In this document: one piece after another, positions 1 through 8,548 of the stretch
Numbering within the stretch: position 1 is the first letter of the stretch
How the letters are laid out: each line of letters opens with the position of its first letter
Origin: an uncultured Roseovarius sp.
GTDB taxonomy: Bacteria > Pseudomonadota > Alphaproteobacteria > Rhodobacterales > Rhodobacteraceae
Direction of reading: 5' to 3'
NCBI GenBank assembly: GCA_934501475.1
Contig: CAKSUL010000038.1
Coordinates: 1 to 17,636 of the forward strand
DNA length: 17,636 nt
Notes under the pieces: model-generated
The model's database searches: none
Seen by the model: the letters and a program-made list of their open reading frames with translations, nothing else
Told to the model about the DNA's origin: nothing
Position numbers and translations under genes: made by a program

Positions 1-1544
1 CCTTGGGGCTGGCGGTGATCGTGGCGATCATGGAGACCGTCTATGTGATGACCGGTCGCCCGATCTGGCGGCAGATGACGAAATTCTGGGGCCTGCTGTT
101 CGGCATCAACTTTGCCATCGGGGTCGCCACCGGCATCACGATGGAATTCCAGTTCGGCATGAACTGGTCCTATTTCAGCCATTACGTCGGCGATATCTTT
201 GGCGCGCCGCTGGCGCTGGAAGGGCTGATGGCGTTCTTTCTTGAGGCCACATTCGTGGGGCTGTTCTTTTTCGGCTGGGACAAGCTGAGCAAGATCGGGC
301 ATCTGACCGTGACCTGGCTGGTGGCGATCGGGTCCAATTTCTCGGCGTTGTGGATATTGATCGCCAATGGCTGGATGCAGAACCCGGTCGGGGCCGAATT
401 CAACCCGGACACGATGCGCATGGAGATGACCAGCTTTTTCGAGGTCATGTTCAACGAGGTGGCGCAGGCGAAATTCGTGCATACCGTCTCGGCGGGCTAT
501 GTCACCGCATCGGTGTTCGTGCTGGGCGTGTCGGCGTGGTATCTGCTGAGGGGGCGGCATGTGGAACTGGCGCGCCGCTCGATCACGGTGGCGGCGGCCT
601 TTGGTCTGGCCTCGGCGCTGTCGGTGGTGGTTCTGGGCGATGAGTCGGGCTATTCGACGACCCATAACCAGCGCATGAAGCTGGCCGCGATTGAAGGCAT
701 GTGGGAGTCCGAGCCGGCACCGGCCGCCTTCACCCTGTTCGGCCTGCCCGATCAGGAGGCGCGCGAAACCCGGTACGCGGTGCATATCCCCTATGTCATG
801 GGCCTGATCGGCACCCGGTCGCTGACCACCGATATCGCGGGAATCAACGACCTGATCGCCGAAGCCGAAGACAGGGTACGATCGGGCATCATCGCCTATG
901 ACGCGCTGATGACCATCCGCGCCGAGCGCGCCGACACCAGCCCCGAAATCCGCGCCACCTTCGAAAATCACGGCGGTGACCTGGGCTATGCGTTCCTGCT
1001 CAAGCGCTATGTCGAGGACCCGCGCGAGGCCAGCGAGGCGCAGATCAAGCAGGCGGCGGATGACACGCTGCCCAAGGTCTGGCCGCTGTTCTGGGCGTTT
1101 CGCATCATGGTCGCGCTCGGCTTCGGCTTTATCGTGGTGATGGCCTATTTCTTCTGGCGCTCCAGCTTTTGCAGGCAGGAATATCCGCGTTGGGCGCTGC
1201 GCGCGGCGGTCCTCATCATCCCCGCGCCCTGGATCGCGGCGGAACTGGGCTGGTTCGTGGCCGAATATGGCCGCCAGCCCTGGACGGTGGATGGCGTGCT
1301 GCCCACGGCGCTGTCGGTCAGCCATCTGTCGATTGCCGATCTGTTGCTGACGCTGGCGGGGTTCATGATCTTTTACACGGTGCTGTTCATCGTCGAGATG
1401 GGGTTGATGCTGAAATACATCCGCAAGGGGCCATTCGAGGATGTCGAGGAAACCGAAATCTGGACCGCGCGCCAGGAACACCGGCTGCGCACCCATGACG
1501 GCAAGGGCCCCTTTGCCGAAACACCGACGGAGCAAAGATCATGA
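1..1544 (+). CDS. cydA: Cytochrome bd ubiquinol oxidase subunit I (5' end missing)
   Basis: Quinol-oxidising, haem-bearing subunit of the cytochrome bd terminal oxidase in the inner membrane; it reduces O2 to water with high affinity. The reading frame is open from base 3 and the visible 513 residues align collinearly with E. coli CydA from about its residue 27, so roughly 26 N-terminal residues, including the haem-ligand His19, lie outside the window. Seen: [11 protein letters not shown] (conserved proton-channel and haem glutamates), KFVHTV with the b558 ligand His (E. coli His186), FRIMV with the other b558 ligand Met, [12 protein letters not shown], and KLAAIE at the start of the quinol loop. 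The loop is long, as in E. coli bd-I, not the short CIO type. The stop overlaps the cydB start by four bases (ATGA), indicating translational coupling. Confidence 0.97.
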   Translation, partial: LGLAVIVAIMETVYVMTGRPIWRQMTKFWGLLFGINFAIGVATGITMEFQFGMNWSYFSHYVGDIFGAPLALEGLMAFFLEATFVGLFFFGWDKLSKIGHLTVTWLVAIGSNFSALWILIANGWMQNPVGAEFNPDTMRMEMTSFFEVMFNEVAQAKFVHTVSAGYVTASVFVLGVSAWYLLRGRHVELARRSITVAAAFGLASALSVVVLGDESGYSTTHNQRMKLAAIEGMWESEPAPAAFTLFGLPDQEARETRYAVHIPYVMGLIGTRSLTTDIAGINDLIAEAEDRVRSGIIAYDALMTIRAERADTSPEIRATFENHGGDLGYAFLLKRYVEDPREASEAQIKQAADDTLPKVWPLFWAFRIMVALGFGFIVVMAYFFWRSSFCRQEYPRWALRAAVLIIPAPWIAAELGWFVAEYGRQPWTVDGVLPTALSVSHLSIADLLLTLAGFMIFYTVLFIVEMGLMLKYIRKGPFEDVEETEIWTARQEHRLRTHDGKGPFAETPTEQRS

Positions 1545-2701
1545 TCCTGCATGAATTCATCAGCTACGATGTGTTGCGCGTGATCTGGTGGGCGCTTGTG
1601 GGCGTGCTGCTGATCGGTTTTGCGCTGACCGACGGGTTTGACATGGGGGTGGGCGCGCTGCTGCCTTTCGTCGCCACCACCGATATCGAGCGGCGCATCG
1701 CCATCGCCACGGTCGGCCCCGTCTGGGAGGGCAACCAGGTCTGGTTCATCCTGGGGGGCGGCGCGATCTTTGCCGCCTGGCCGCCACTATATGCGGTCAG
1801 CTTCTCGGGCTTCTACCTTGCGATGTTCGTGGTTCTGGCGGCGCTGATCCTGCGGCCCGTGGCGTTCAAATACCGCTCCAAACGCGATGATCCGCGCTGG
1901 CGCGCGACATGGGACTGGGCGCTGTTCATCGGCGGCGCGGTGCCGGCGCTGATCTTCGGCGTGGCGGTGGGCAATGTGTTGCAGGGCGTCCCGTTCGAGC
2001 TGACGCCGGATCTGTTCGCGCGCTACGAGGGCGCGTTCTATGCCAAATTCGCCGGGTTGCTGAACCCCTTCGCCCTGCTGGCCGGGGTGGTATCGCTGAT
2101 GATTCTGGTCACGCATGGCGCGGCGTGGCTGTCGTTCAAGGCCGAGGGCGTGGTGGCGCTGCGGGCGCGCTCGATCGGGACGGTGACCGGGATGATCACC
2201 ATCGCGGGCTATCTGCTGGCCGGGATCTGGCTGACCTACGGGATCGCCGGGTATGCGCTGGTGGGCGAGGTTGTCACCGACGGCCCCTCAAACCCGCTCT
2301 ATTCCGAGGTGATCCGCACCGATACATGGCTGAGTGCGTATTCCGCGCGCCCCTGGATCGCGCTGGCGCCGATATTTGGCCTGCTGGGCATGACGCTATG
2401 CGTGCTGGGGCTGCGGGCGGGGCGCGAAGGCTCGACTCTGCTGTGGTCCAAGCTGGGCATTTTCGGCGCGATCTCATCGGTGGGGCTGACCATGTTCCCG
2501 TTCATCCTGCCGTCATCGCTGGATCCGCGGTCGTCGCTGACGGTCTGGGACAGCTCATCCTCGCATCAGACGCTGTTCGTCATGCTGGTGGCGACGGTGA
2601 TCTTCATGCCGATCATCCTGTCCTATACCGCATGGGTTTACCGGGTCCTTTGGGGCAAGGTGGGCGCGGCGGATGTCACGGATTCGGGGTCGGCCTATTG
2701 A
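1541..2701 (+). CDS. cydB: Cytochrome bd ubiquinol oxidase subunit II
   Basis: Structural partner of CydA in the bd oxidase; an all-helical inner-membrane protein that stabilises the haem-bearing subunit. The product is 386 residues against about 380 in E. coli. Family motifs are visible: an N-terminal helix leading into [16 protein letters not shown], then [23 protein letters not shown], the loop [18 protein letters not shown], and near the C-terminus [24 protein letters not shown]. Hydrophobic segments run the length of the protein. The start ATG overlaps the cydA stop. The last dozen residues ([11 protein letters not shown]) are polar and probably a cytoplasmic tail. The cydX start follows 30 bases after the stop. 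Confidence 0.97.
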   Translation: MILHEFISYDVLRVIWWALVGVLLIGFALTDGFDMGVGALLPFVATTDIERRIAIATVGPVWEGNQVWFILGGGAIFAAWPPLYAVSFSGFYLAMFVVLAALILRPVAFKYRSKRDDPRWRATWDWALFIGGAVPALIFGVAVGNVLQGVPFELTPDLFARYEGAFYAKFAGLLNPFALLAGVVSLMILVTHGAAWLSFKAEGVVALRARSIGTVTGMITIAGYLLAGIWLTYGIAGYALVGEVVTDGPSNPLYSEVIRTDTWLSAYSARPWIALAPIFGLLGMTLCVLGLRAGREGSTLLWSKLGIFGAISSVGLTMFPFILPSSLDPRSSLTVWDSSSSHQTLFVMLVATVIFMPIILSYTAWVYRVLWGKVGAADVTDSGSAY

Positions 2702-2731
2702 AATGCGGCGGAGGTAAGAAAGGAGGACGAC

Positions 2732-2851
2732 ATGTGGTATTTTGCCTGGTTGCTGGGGTTGCCCTTGGCTGCGATATTCGCGGTGGTCAACGCGATGTGG
2801 CTTGAGATGCAGCGCGACCGCGCGCTGTCTGAATCCGACGACGCGGGCTGA
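2732..2851 (+). CDS. cydX: Cytochrome bd small subunit CydX (YbgT family)
   Basis: A 39-residue single-span membrane protein, MWYFAWLLGLPLAAIFAVVN and then AMWLE followed by a charged tail ending DDAG. In E. coli the homologue CydX (MWYFAWILG..., with the same NALWLE-like end of the helix) is a third subunit needed for stable, active bd oxidase. Recognition rests on the nearly invariant MWYFAW start, the WLE motif at the end of the helix and its position directly after cydB. An excellent ribosome binding site (AAGGAGG, 2720-2726) lies 5 bases before the ATG. Bacterioferritin begins 46 bases downstream, so cotranscription is possible. Confidence 0.93.
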   Translation: MWYFAWLLGLPLAAIFAVVNAMWLEMQRDRALSESDDAG

Positions 2852-2897
2852 GCCAAGCGCCGCGCCCGAACCGAGAAACACCAAGAGGAGTTCCGAG

Positions 2898-3383
2898 ATG
2901 TCCAATGAAAAAACGATCGAGTATCTCAACAAGGCCGTCAAAATGGAAATGACCGCCGCGCATCAGTATCAGCTGCACGCCCATGTCCTTGAGGATTGGG
3001 GGCTGAGCCGGCTGGCCGCGCAGATGCGCGAGGAAATGGCCGAAGAGCTGGGCCATTCCGATCTGTTCATCGAACGGCTGATCTTTCTCAAGGCGGTGCC
3101 GGAACTGGCCTTTGACAAACCCCCGCACAAGGCCGACACGCTGCCCGACATGTTCCGCGCCGACCTGGCCGATGAGGAAGAGGCCATCGCGACCTATACC
3201 AAGGCCGCGCAACATGCCGGTGAGTTGGGCGATATCGGCACCCGCATGGTGTTCGAGCAGGCCGTGCTGGACGAAGAGGGCCACAAGGCTTGGCTCGAGT
3301 TGCAACTGGACCTGATCGAACGTCTGGGCGAACAGACCTACAGCGCGAAATTCATGGATACGGGTGAGTCCGACGAGGACTGA
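2898..3383 (+). CDS. bfr: Bacterioferritin-like protein lacking the usual haem-ligand Met
   Basis: A 161-residue four-helix ferritin of the bacterioferritin family, expected to oxidise Fe(II) and store iron in a 24-subunit cytoplasmic shell. All six di-iron ferroxidase ligands are present: Glu17, Glu50, His53, Glu93, Glu126 and His129 (E. coli Glu18, Glu51, His54, Glu94, Glu127, His130). The residue matching the haem-ligand Met52 of E. coli is Leu51 (EELGH here, DEMKH in E. coli). Start choice: GAGGAG lies 8 bases before the ATG at 2898, and the protein begins MSNEKTIEYLNKA as the family does; an upstream in-frame start would only overlap cydX. The acidic tail GESDED is longer than usual. It sits between cydX and an RND pump on the same strand. 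It could be a haem-free ferritin or one subunit of a mixed-subunit shell. Confidence 0.9.
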   Translation: MSNEKTIEYLNKAVKMEMTAAHQYQLHAHVLEDWGLSRLAAQMREEMAEELGHSDLFIERLIFLKAVPELAFDKPPHKADTLPDMFRADLADEEEAIATYTKAAQHAGELGDIGTRMVFEQAVLDEEGHKAWLELQLDLIERLGEQTYSAKFMDTGESDED

Positions 3384-3449
3384 AACATGACTGCGCCTGA
3401 TGGGGCGGGTGATTGCGCAAGGCGCGGGTTTTGAACAAGGAATAGACGG

Positions 3450-4451
3450 ATGAACATGCGTTTTGTGGCTTTTGCCATGGTGGCGTTGTGCTGGGGTGCG
3501 GCGGGCAATGCGCAGGCGGACACTGCGCAGGCGGGCAGCCTGCTGATCAAGCCGGTGACGATCACCGAATGGAAATCCGTCTATGGCGAGGTCGAAACCC
3601 GTGACCGCGTTCCGGCGCGCGCCCGCATCGGCGGCACCATCGAAACGCTGGAGGTGACCGAGGGCGACCGCGTCGAGGCGGGCCAGCAGATCGCGCGCGT
3701 GGAGGATGACAAATTCGCCTTCCAGCTGGATTCGATCGACGCCCAGCTTGCCGCGCTCAACGCCCGGCTGGGCACGGCGCGCACCGATTTCGAGCGCGGC
3801 GAAACCCTGCTGGAGCGCGGCGTCATCACCACGCAGCGGCTGGATCAGCTGCGCACCGAACTGGACGTGATCCTGGGCCAGATCCGCAGCCTCGAGGCCG
3901 AGCGTCTGGTCCTTGAGCAGCGCGTGAGCGAGGGCGCGGTGCTGTCGCCGGATGCCGGCGTCGTGCTGTCGGTGCCGGTGGCGCGCGGATCGGTCATCAC
4001 GCCGGGTGAGGCCGTCGCGGTGATCGGCGGCGGCGGCGTGTTCCTGCGTCTGGCCCTGCCCGAGCGCCATGCCGGGGCGCTGAAAGAGGGCGATCAGATC
4101 GTGATCAACCCGCAGAATGGTGCGCAGCGCAGCGGCCGTCTGGTCAGGCTTTACCCCCAGATCGAAGGCGGGCGCGTTCTGGCCGATGTCGAGGTGGCGG
4201 ATCTGGATGCGCGCTATATCGGGCGGCGGGTTCCGGTGCGCCTGCCGATCGGCACGCGTCAGGCGCTGCTGGTGCCGCAGGACGCGCTGTCGTTCCGGGG
4301 CGGGCTGGATTACCTGACCATCGAAGGGCCGGACGGGCCGCTGGCGCGCGTCGTCGTGCCCGGTGACACCGTGCAGCGCGACGATGGTGTGTGGCGCGAA
4401 ATCCTGACCGGGCTGAGCGCCGGTGATCATGTGCTGACGCCAAAGGAATGA
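3450..4451 (+). CDS. RND efflux periplasmic adaptor subunit (HlyD/MFP family)
   Basis: Membrane-fusion protein bridging an RND pump to an outer-membrane channel in the periplasm. It has 333 residues, near the short end for the family. Residues 1-23 form a Sec signal peptide ending in AQA. Then come the first lipoyl half (about 53-90, with GGTIETLEVTEGDRVEAGQ), an alpha-helical hairpin rich in Leu, Glu and Arg (about 92-158), the second lipoyl half (about 160-193, SPDAGVVLSVPVARGSVITPGE), a beta-barrel domain and a C-terminal membrane-proximal domain. There is no lipobox Cys, so it is not a lipoprotein. AAGGAA precedes the ATG at 3450; a second ATG two codons later is possible. The permease starts 4 bases after its stop. 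Substrate is unknown. Confidence 0.93.
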   Translation: MNMRFVAFAMVALCWGAAGNAQADTAQAGSLLIKPVTITEWKSVYGEVETRDRVPARARIGGTIETLEVTEGDRVEAGQQIARVEDDKFAFQLDSIDAQLAALNARLGTARTDFERGETLLERGVITTQRLDQLRTELDVILGQIRSLEAERLVLEQRVSEGAVLSPDAGVVLSVPVARGSVITPGEAVAVIGGGGVFLRLALPERHAGALKEGDQIVINPQNGAQRSGRLVRLYPQIEGGRVLADVEVADLDARYIGRRVPVRLPIGTRQALLVPQDALSFRGGLDYLTIEGPDGPLARVVVPGDTVQRDDGVWREILTGLSAGDHVLTPKE

Positions 4452-4455
4452 CGAC

Positions 4456-7400
4456 ATGAACAAGCTGGGCATTGCCGGTGCGCTGACGCGGGCCTTTATC
4501 GCCTCGTCCCTGACACCGCTGTTTCTGATTGCGGCGCTGGCGGTGGGGATGATCGCGCTGATCAGCCTCCCGCGTGAGGAAGAGCCGCAGATTTCCGTGC
4601 CGATGGTGGATATCCATGTGCAGGCCGACGGGTTGGCGGCGCAGGACGCGCTGAAACTGGTGACCGAACCGCTGGAAACCATCGTCAAGGGCATCAGCGA
4701 GGTCGAGCATGTCTATTCCGACACCCGCGATGATCGGGCGATGGTCACCGCGCGCTTTGAGGTCGGCGTGTCGGCGGACACGGCCGTGCTGCGGGTGCGC
4801 GACAAGATCCTTGCCAATCTGGACCGCATTCCCGTCGGCATTCCGCAGCCTCTGGTCGTGGGGCGCGGCATCGACGATGTGGCGATTGTCGCGCTGACCT
4901 TTGCGCCCGTGGCCGGGCAGGAGGGGATCGGTGCCGACACCCTGACCCGCATCGCCCGCGAGGTCGAGGTGGAGCTGGCCCGCATCACCGATGTCGGTCT
5001 GACCTATCTGGTCGGTGAGGTCGATCAGGCGCTGCGCATCGCCCCCGATCCCGAGCGTCTGGCGCTCTATGGCATCACGCTGCAACAACTGGCGGCCAAG
5101 GTCGAAGGCGCCAACAGCGCCAGCCCAGCGGGCATGCTGCGCGACAGCGGCGAGCAGATTGGCCTCGTGATCGGTCAGACCCTGTCGACCCCCGGTGAGA
5201 TCGGCAATCTGGAACTGACCGCGCGCGACGGGCGCACCGTCTATGTGCGCGACGTGGCCGATGTGGCGTTCACCTCGGACATGAGCGAGGCGCATGTCGC
5301 CACGCTGAGCCGCGATGCCAAGGGTGAGATCACCCGCCGCCCCGCCGTGACGCTGGCGCTGGCCAAGCGGGCAGGCGCCAACGCGGTGACCGTGGCCGAA
5401 GAGATCCTGCACCGCGTCGAGGCGATGCAGGGCGGGCTGATCCCCGACAGCGTGGCGGTGGAAATCACCCGCGATTACGGCGAGACCGCCAGCGAAAAGG
5501 CCAATGAACTGCTGTTCCATCTGGGGCTGGCGACCCTGTCCATCGTGGTGCTGATCCTGCTGGCCATCGGCTGGCGCGAGGCGCTGGTGATGGCGGTTGT
5601 GATCCCGGTGACGATCCTGCTGACGCTGTTTGCCGCATGGCTCATGGGCTATACGCTGAACCGGGTGTCGCTGTTCGCGCTGATCTTCTCCATCGGTATT
5701 CTGGTTGATGACGCCATCGTCGTGATCGAGAACATCGCCCGCCACTGGGGGCTGAAACCGCCCGAAAAATCTGCCCGGCAAGCCGCCATCGACGCCGTGG
5801 CCGAGGTGGGCAACCCGACCATCGTCGCCACGCTGACCGTGGTGGTCGCGCTGCTGCCGATGCTGTTCGTCTCGGGGCTGATGGGGCCCTACATGAGCCC
5901 GATTCCGGCCAATGCCAGCGCGGCGATGATATTCTCGTTCTTCGTGGCGGTGATGATCACGCCATGGCTGATGATGAAATTCGCCAGCCCCGCCACCATC
6001 GCGCATGGCAATGGCGCAGGCGGGCATCCCGGCGGGCGCATGGGGCAGGTCTATGCCGCCGTGGCGCGTCCGGTGCTGGCAAGCAAATGGCGCTCGGGGG
6101 TGTTCCTGATCGCGGTGGCGGTGCTGTCCTTTGGCTCGCTTGGGGCGCTTTACACCCGCGATGTCACGGTGAAACTGCTGCCCTTCGACAACAAGTCCGA
6201 ACTGTCGGTGGTCATCGACCTGCCCGAGGGGGTCTCGGTCGAGGCCACGGACGCCGCCGTGCAGGCCGTCGCGCGCGCCGCGCTGGAGATGCCCGAGGTG
6301 CTCTCGGCGCAGACCCATGCCGGCACGCCATCGGCGTTTGATTTCAACGGGCTGGTGCGGCATTACTACATCCGCTTCAGCCCCGAACAGGGGCAGGTGC
6401 AACTGAACCTTGCCGCCAAGGATCACCGCGATCGCAACAGCCACGCCATCGCGCTGGAGCTGCGCGAGCGGCTGAACAAGGTGCTGGATCTGCCCGAAGG
6501 CAGCGTCTTCAAGGTGGTCGAGCCGCCCCCCGGTCCTCCGGTCCTGTCCACGCTGCTGGCCGAGATCTACGGGCCTGACGCCGCCACCCGCCGCGCCGTG
6601 GCCGCAAAGGTGCGCCAGGCGTTCGAGGACACGCCCTATATCGTCGATACCGATGACAGCGAAGGCACGCGCGCGCGCCGGTTGCGCGCCCAGCTCAGCC
6701 CCACCGACATGGATTTCTTCCGCGTGCAGGAGGGTGACGCGCTGCATACGTTGCGCCTGCTGAATTCGGTGACGACCATCGGCTATTCGCATCGCGGCGA
6801 GGGCCGTCGCCCGATCCCGATCGTCATGGCCCGCCCGCGCGGCGAACGGGTGATGGATGAGGCCGCCCTGTCCACGCCGATCCCGGTCAACGCCTTGCCC
6901 GGATCGCGCGGCGTGGTCGAGTTGGGCGATGTGGTGCAGATCACCGAGGAGCTGGCCTCATACCCGATCTTCCGGCGTAACGGTTACAGCATCGTGATGG
7001 TGATGGGCGAGATGGCAGGCGAATTCGAGGCCCCGCTCTACGGGATGCTGTCGGTCGCCGATCTGCTGGACAAGGAGGATTGGGGCGACACCCCCAAACC
7101 CGTCCTGCGCCTGAACGGACAGCCCGAAGATACCAGCACCCCGGTCCTGTTATGGGATGGCGAATGGGAGGTGACATGGGTCACGTTCCGCGACATGGGG
7201 GCGGCCTTTGCGGTGGCGCTGCTGGGGATCTATATCCTGGTGGTGGCGCAATTCGGATCGTTCCGCCTGCCGCTCGTGGTGCTGACGCCGGTGCCGCTGA
7301 CCTTTCTGGGGATCATGCTGGGGCATTGGCTGTTCAAGGCGCCGTTTTCCGCGCCTTCGATGATCGGGTTCATCGCGCTTGCGGGGATCATCGTGCGCAA

Positions 7401-7656
7401 CTCGATCCTGCTGGTGGATTTCATCCGCCATGCCGATCCCGAGGGGCGCATCAGCGTCGAGACCCTGATCGAAGCCGGCGCGACCCGGTTCAAGCCGATC
7501 CTGCTGACCGCGCTTGCGGCCATGATCGGGGCGGCGGTGATATTGGCCGATCCGATCTTTCAGGGGCTTGCGCTGTCGCTGCTGTTTGGCTTGCTGACCT
7601 CGACCGCGCTGACGGTTCTGGTCATTCCGGCGATCTACCGCGTGTTCCGCACCTGA
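4456..7656 (+). CDS. RND efflux transporter permease (AcrB/AcrD/AcrF family)
   Basis: Proton-driven inner-membrane pump of 1066 residues, within the usual 1020-1070 range. The layout is typical: one N-terminal span (about residues 15-36), a large periplasmic domain, a helix block at about 350-510, a second periplasmic domain, and a final helix block at about 910-1062. The proton-relay aspartates are present as Asp418-Asp419 in GILVDDAIVVIENIARHW. PREEEPQISVPMVDIHV follows the first span, and GATRFKPILLTALAAMIG is in the last helix block. An SD-like AAGGAA lies at the end of the adaptor gene. No outer-membrane factor gene follows, so the pump probably uses a channel encoded elsewhere. It looks more like a multidrug-type than a CzcA metal pump, but the substrate cannot be read from the sequence. 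Confidence 0.94.
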   Translation: MNKLGIAGALTRAFIASSLTPLFLIAALAVGMIALISLPREEEPQISVPMVDIHVQADGLAAQDALKLVTEPLETIVKGISEVEHVYSDTRDDRAMVTARFEVGVSADTAVLRVRDKILANLDRIPVGIPQPLVVGRGIDDVAIVALTFAPVAGQEGIGADTLTRIAREVEVELARITDVGLTYLVGEVDQALRIAPDPERLALYGITLQQLAAKVEGANSASPAGMLRDSGEQIGLVIGQTLSTPGEIGNLELTARDGRTVYVRDVADVAFTSDMSEAHVATLSRDAKGEITRRPAVTLALAKRAGANAVTVAEEILHRVEAMQGGLIPDSVAVEITRDYGETASEKANELLFHLGLATLSIVVLILLAIGWREALVMAVVIPVTILLTLFAAWLMGYTLNRVSLFALIFSIGILVDDAIVVIENIARHWGLKPPEKSARQAAIDAVAEVGNPTIVATLTVVVALLPMLFVSGLMGPYMSPIPANASAAMIFSFFVAVMITPWLMMKFASPATIAHGNGAGGHPGGRMGQVYAAVARPVLASKWRSGVFLIAVAVLSFGSLGALYTRDVTVKLLPFDNKSELSVVIDLPEGVSVEATDAAVQAVARAALEMPEVLSAQTHAGTPSAFDFNGLVRHYYIRFSPEQGQVQLNLAAKDHRDRNSHAIALELRERLNKVLDLPEGSVFKVVEPPPGPPVLSTLLAEIYGPDAATRRAVAAKVRQAFEDTPYIVDTDDSEGTRARRLRAQLSPTDMDFFRVQEGDALHTLRLLNSVTTIGYSHRGEGRRPIPIVMARPRGERVMDEAALSTPIPVNALPGSRGVVELGDVVQITEELASYPIFRRNGYSIVMVMGEMAGEFEAPLYGMLSVADLLDKEDWGDTPKPVLRLNGQPEDTSTPVLLWDGEWEVTWVTFRDMGAAFAVALLGIYILVVAQFGSFRLPLVVLTPVPLTFLGIMLGHWLFKAPFSAPSMIGFIALAGIIVRNSILLVDFIRHADPEGRISVETLIEAGATRFKPILLTALAAMIGAAVILADPIFQGLALSLLFGLLTSTALTVLVIPAIYRVFRT

Positions 7657-7660
7657 CCCC

Positions 7661-7692
7661 ACCCGGTGCGGCCCCTGCCGAAACCGGGTTTC
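7661..7692 (+). terminator. Possible terminator after the RND permease
   Basis: ACCCGGT (7661-7667) pairs with ACCGGGT (7683-7689), and CGGC/GCCG pairs inside the loop. Only a short T-rich stretch follows (TTTC), so as an intrinsic terminator it is weak. It begins four bases after the permease stop codon. Confidence 0.4.
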
Positions 7693-7730
7693 ACAAGCGC
7701 CTCGTTTGCGGCATCAAGGGGATTCGGGCC

Positions 7731-7746
7731 GATCCGGGCCCGGATC
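7731..7746. promoter_or_regulatory. Perfect 16-bp palindrome upstream of the Crp/Fnr gene
   Basis: GATCCGGGCCCGGATC is its own reverse complement over all 16 bases and ends 52 bases before the start codon of the Crp/Fnr regulator. A dimeric regulator could bind here, possibly autogenously. It does not match the classical FNR or CRP box, and in GC-rich DNA a chance palindrome of this composition is possible. Confidence 0.35.
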
Positions 7747-7798
7747 ATCCGGCCGGGCGCATGTCTCGCCCCGGTGTGCCGGCAAGAAGGGGCAGAGC

Positions 7799-8476
7799 AT
7801 GAGTGAGGCGCGCGACGACTGGATCGACCATTTCGAAGGGCTGCGGCGCCTGCCTGACGACATCCGCAAGGCGCTGGAGGCAGGCAGCAAGGTTGTCACC
7901 GTTCCCGAGGGCACGCAGGTGTTTGCACCCGGCCAATCCGCCGATAACCTCTTGTTGCTGCTTGAGGGAACCGTGCGCGTTCAGCAGAAATCCGACACCG
8001 GGCGCGAGGTGTTCCTCTACCGCGTCCATGCCGGGGAAAGCTGCGTCCTGACCACCGCCTGCATGCTGGCATTCGAGGATTACGCCGCCGATGGTGTGGC
8101 CGAAACCGACGTGCGCGCAGTGGCGATTCCGCGCGCGACATTCGATGAACTGGCGGCGCGCTCTTCCGTGTTTCGTGAATTCGTGTTCAAGGCCTATTCG
8201 CGCCGCATCACCGATCTGTTCACGCTGATCGACGACATCGTGTTTCAGCGGATGGATGTGCGCCTTGCCGCGCGGCTGCTGGAACTGGCCGAGGACGGTG
8301 TCGTGCGCGCCACCCACCAGGTGCTGGGCACCGAACTGGGCACCGCCCGCGAGGTCGTTTCGCGCACCCTGTCGGATTTTCAGCGCCGGGGCTGGATCGA
8401 GCAGAAACGCGGCGAAATCCGCCTTGTCGGGCGCGCCGGGCTGGACAGATTGTCGCGCTCATCCGGTGAACGGTGA
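7799..8476 (+). CDS. Crp/Fnr-family transcriptional regulator with a two-cysteine sensor domain
   Basis: A 225-residue DNA-binding regulator. Residues about 20-115 form a cyclic-nucleotide-type beta barrel (VFAPGQSADNLLLLLEGTVRV), followed by a dimerisation helix (about 122-155) and a C-terminal winged helix (about 155-212). The recognition helix reads TAREVVSRTLSDFQRRG, with Glu185, Ser188 and Arg189 matching the E-x-x-S-R motif with which E. coli FNR reads TTGAT half-sites. It lacks the N-terminal cysteine cluster that holds FNR's Fe-S centre. The only cysteines are Cys82 and Cys88 (SCVLTTAC) in the barrel, where CRP contacts cAMP. The start at 7799 is preferred over an in-frame ATG at 7706 because the family similarity begins near it and the upstream stretch holds the palindrome. 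A DUF2892 gene follows 72 bases downstream. The signal is unknown; thiol, persulfide or redox sensing is an inference. Confidence 0.9.
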   Translation: MSEARDDWIDHFEGLRRLPDDIRKALEAGSKVVTVPEGTQVFAPGQSADNLLLLLEGTVRVQQKSDTGREVFLYRVHAGESCVLTTACMLAFEDYAADGVAETDVRAVAIPRATFDELAARSSVFREFVFKAYSRRITDLFTLIDDIVFQRMDVRLAARLLELAEDGVVRATHQVLGTELGTAREVVSRTLSDFQRRGWIEQKRGEIRLVGRAGLDRLSRSSGER

Positions 8477-8513
8477 TGAAGTCACAGACAGAATGACCCC
8501 GGATGTGTCATCA
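8474..8513 (+). other. Imperfect hairpin between the Crp/Fnr and DUF2892 genes
   Basis: TGATGA (8474-8479) plus CACA (8483-8486) pair with TGTG (8504-8507) plus TCATCA (8508-8513), with three bases bulged on the left arm. The left arm starts inside the regulator's stop codon. There is no T-run, so it could be a leader structure, an attenuator or an mRNA-stability element rather than a terminator. Confidence 0.35.
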
Positions 8514-8548
8514 TTGCGCAGTCACTGATTCCTGAAAGGGGGCTGAGT

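Noticed and set aside
3413..3420. 8-bp palindrome TTGCGCAA before the RND adaptor gene
   Set aside because: Too short and too common in GC-rich DNA to call an operator, although part of it (ATTGCGCA) recurs at 8513-8520 before the DUF2892 gene.
2787..4694. Open frame of 635 codons on the minus strand opposite bfr and the adaptor gene
   Set aside because: Same reason: shadow of recognised genes on the other strand, no family similarity, low-complexity composition.
4144..6792. Open frame of 882 codons on the minus strand opposite the RND genes
   Set aside because: It is antisense to clear RND adaptor and permease genes; its product is rich in His, Gln, Arg and Asp with no domain, the usual mirror of GC-rich coding DNA.
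7657..8548. A classical FNR box (TTGAT-N4-ATCAA) near the Crp/Fnr and DUF2892 genes
   Set aside because: Searched by eye in both upstream regions; no match with both half-sites was found.
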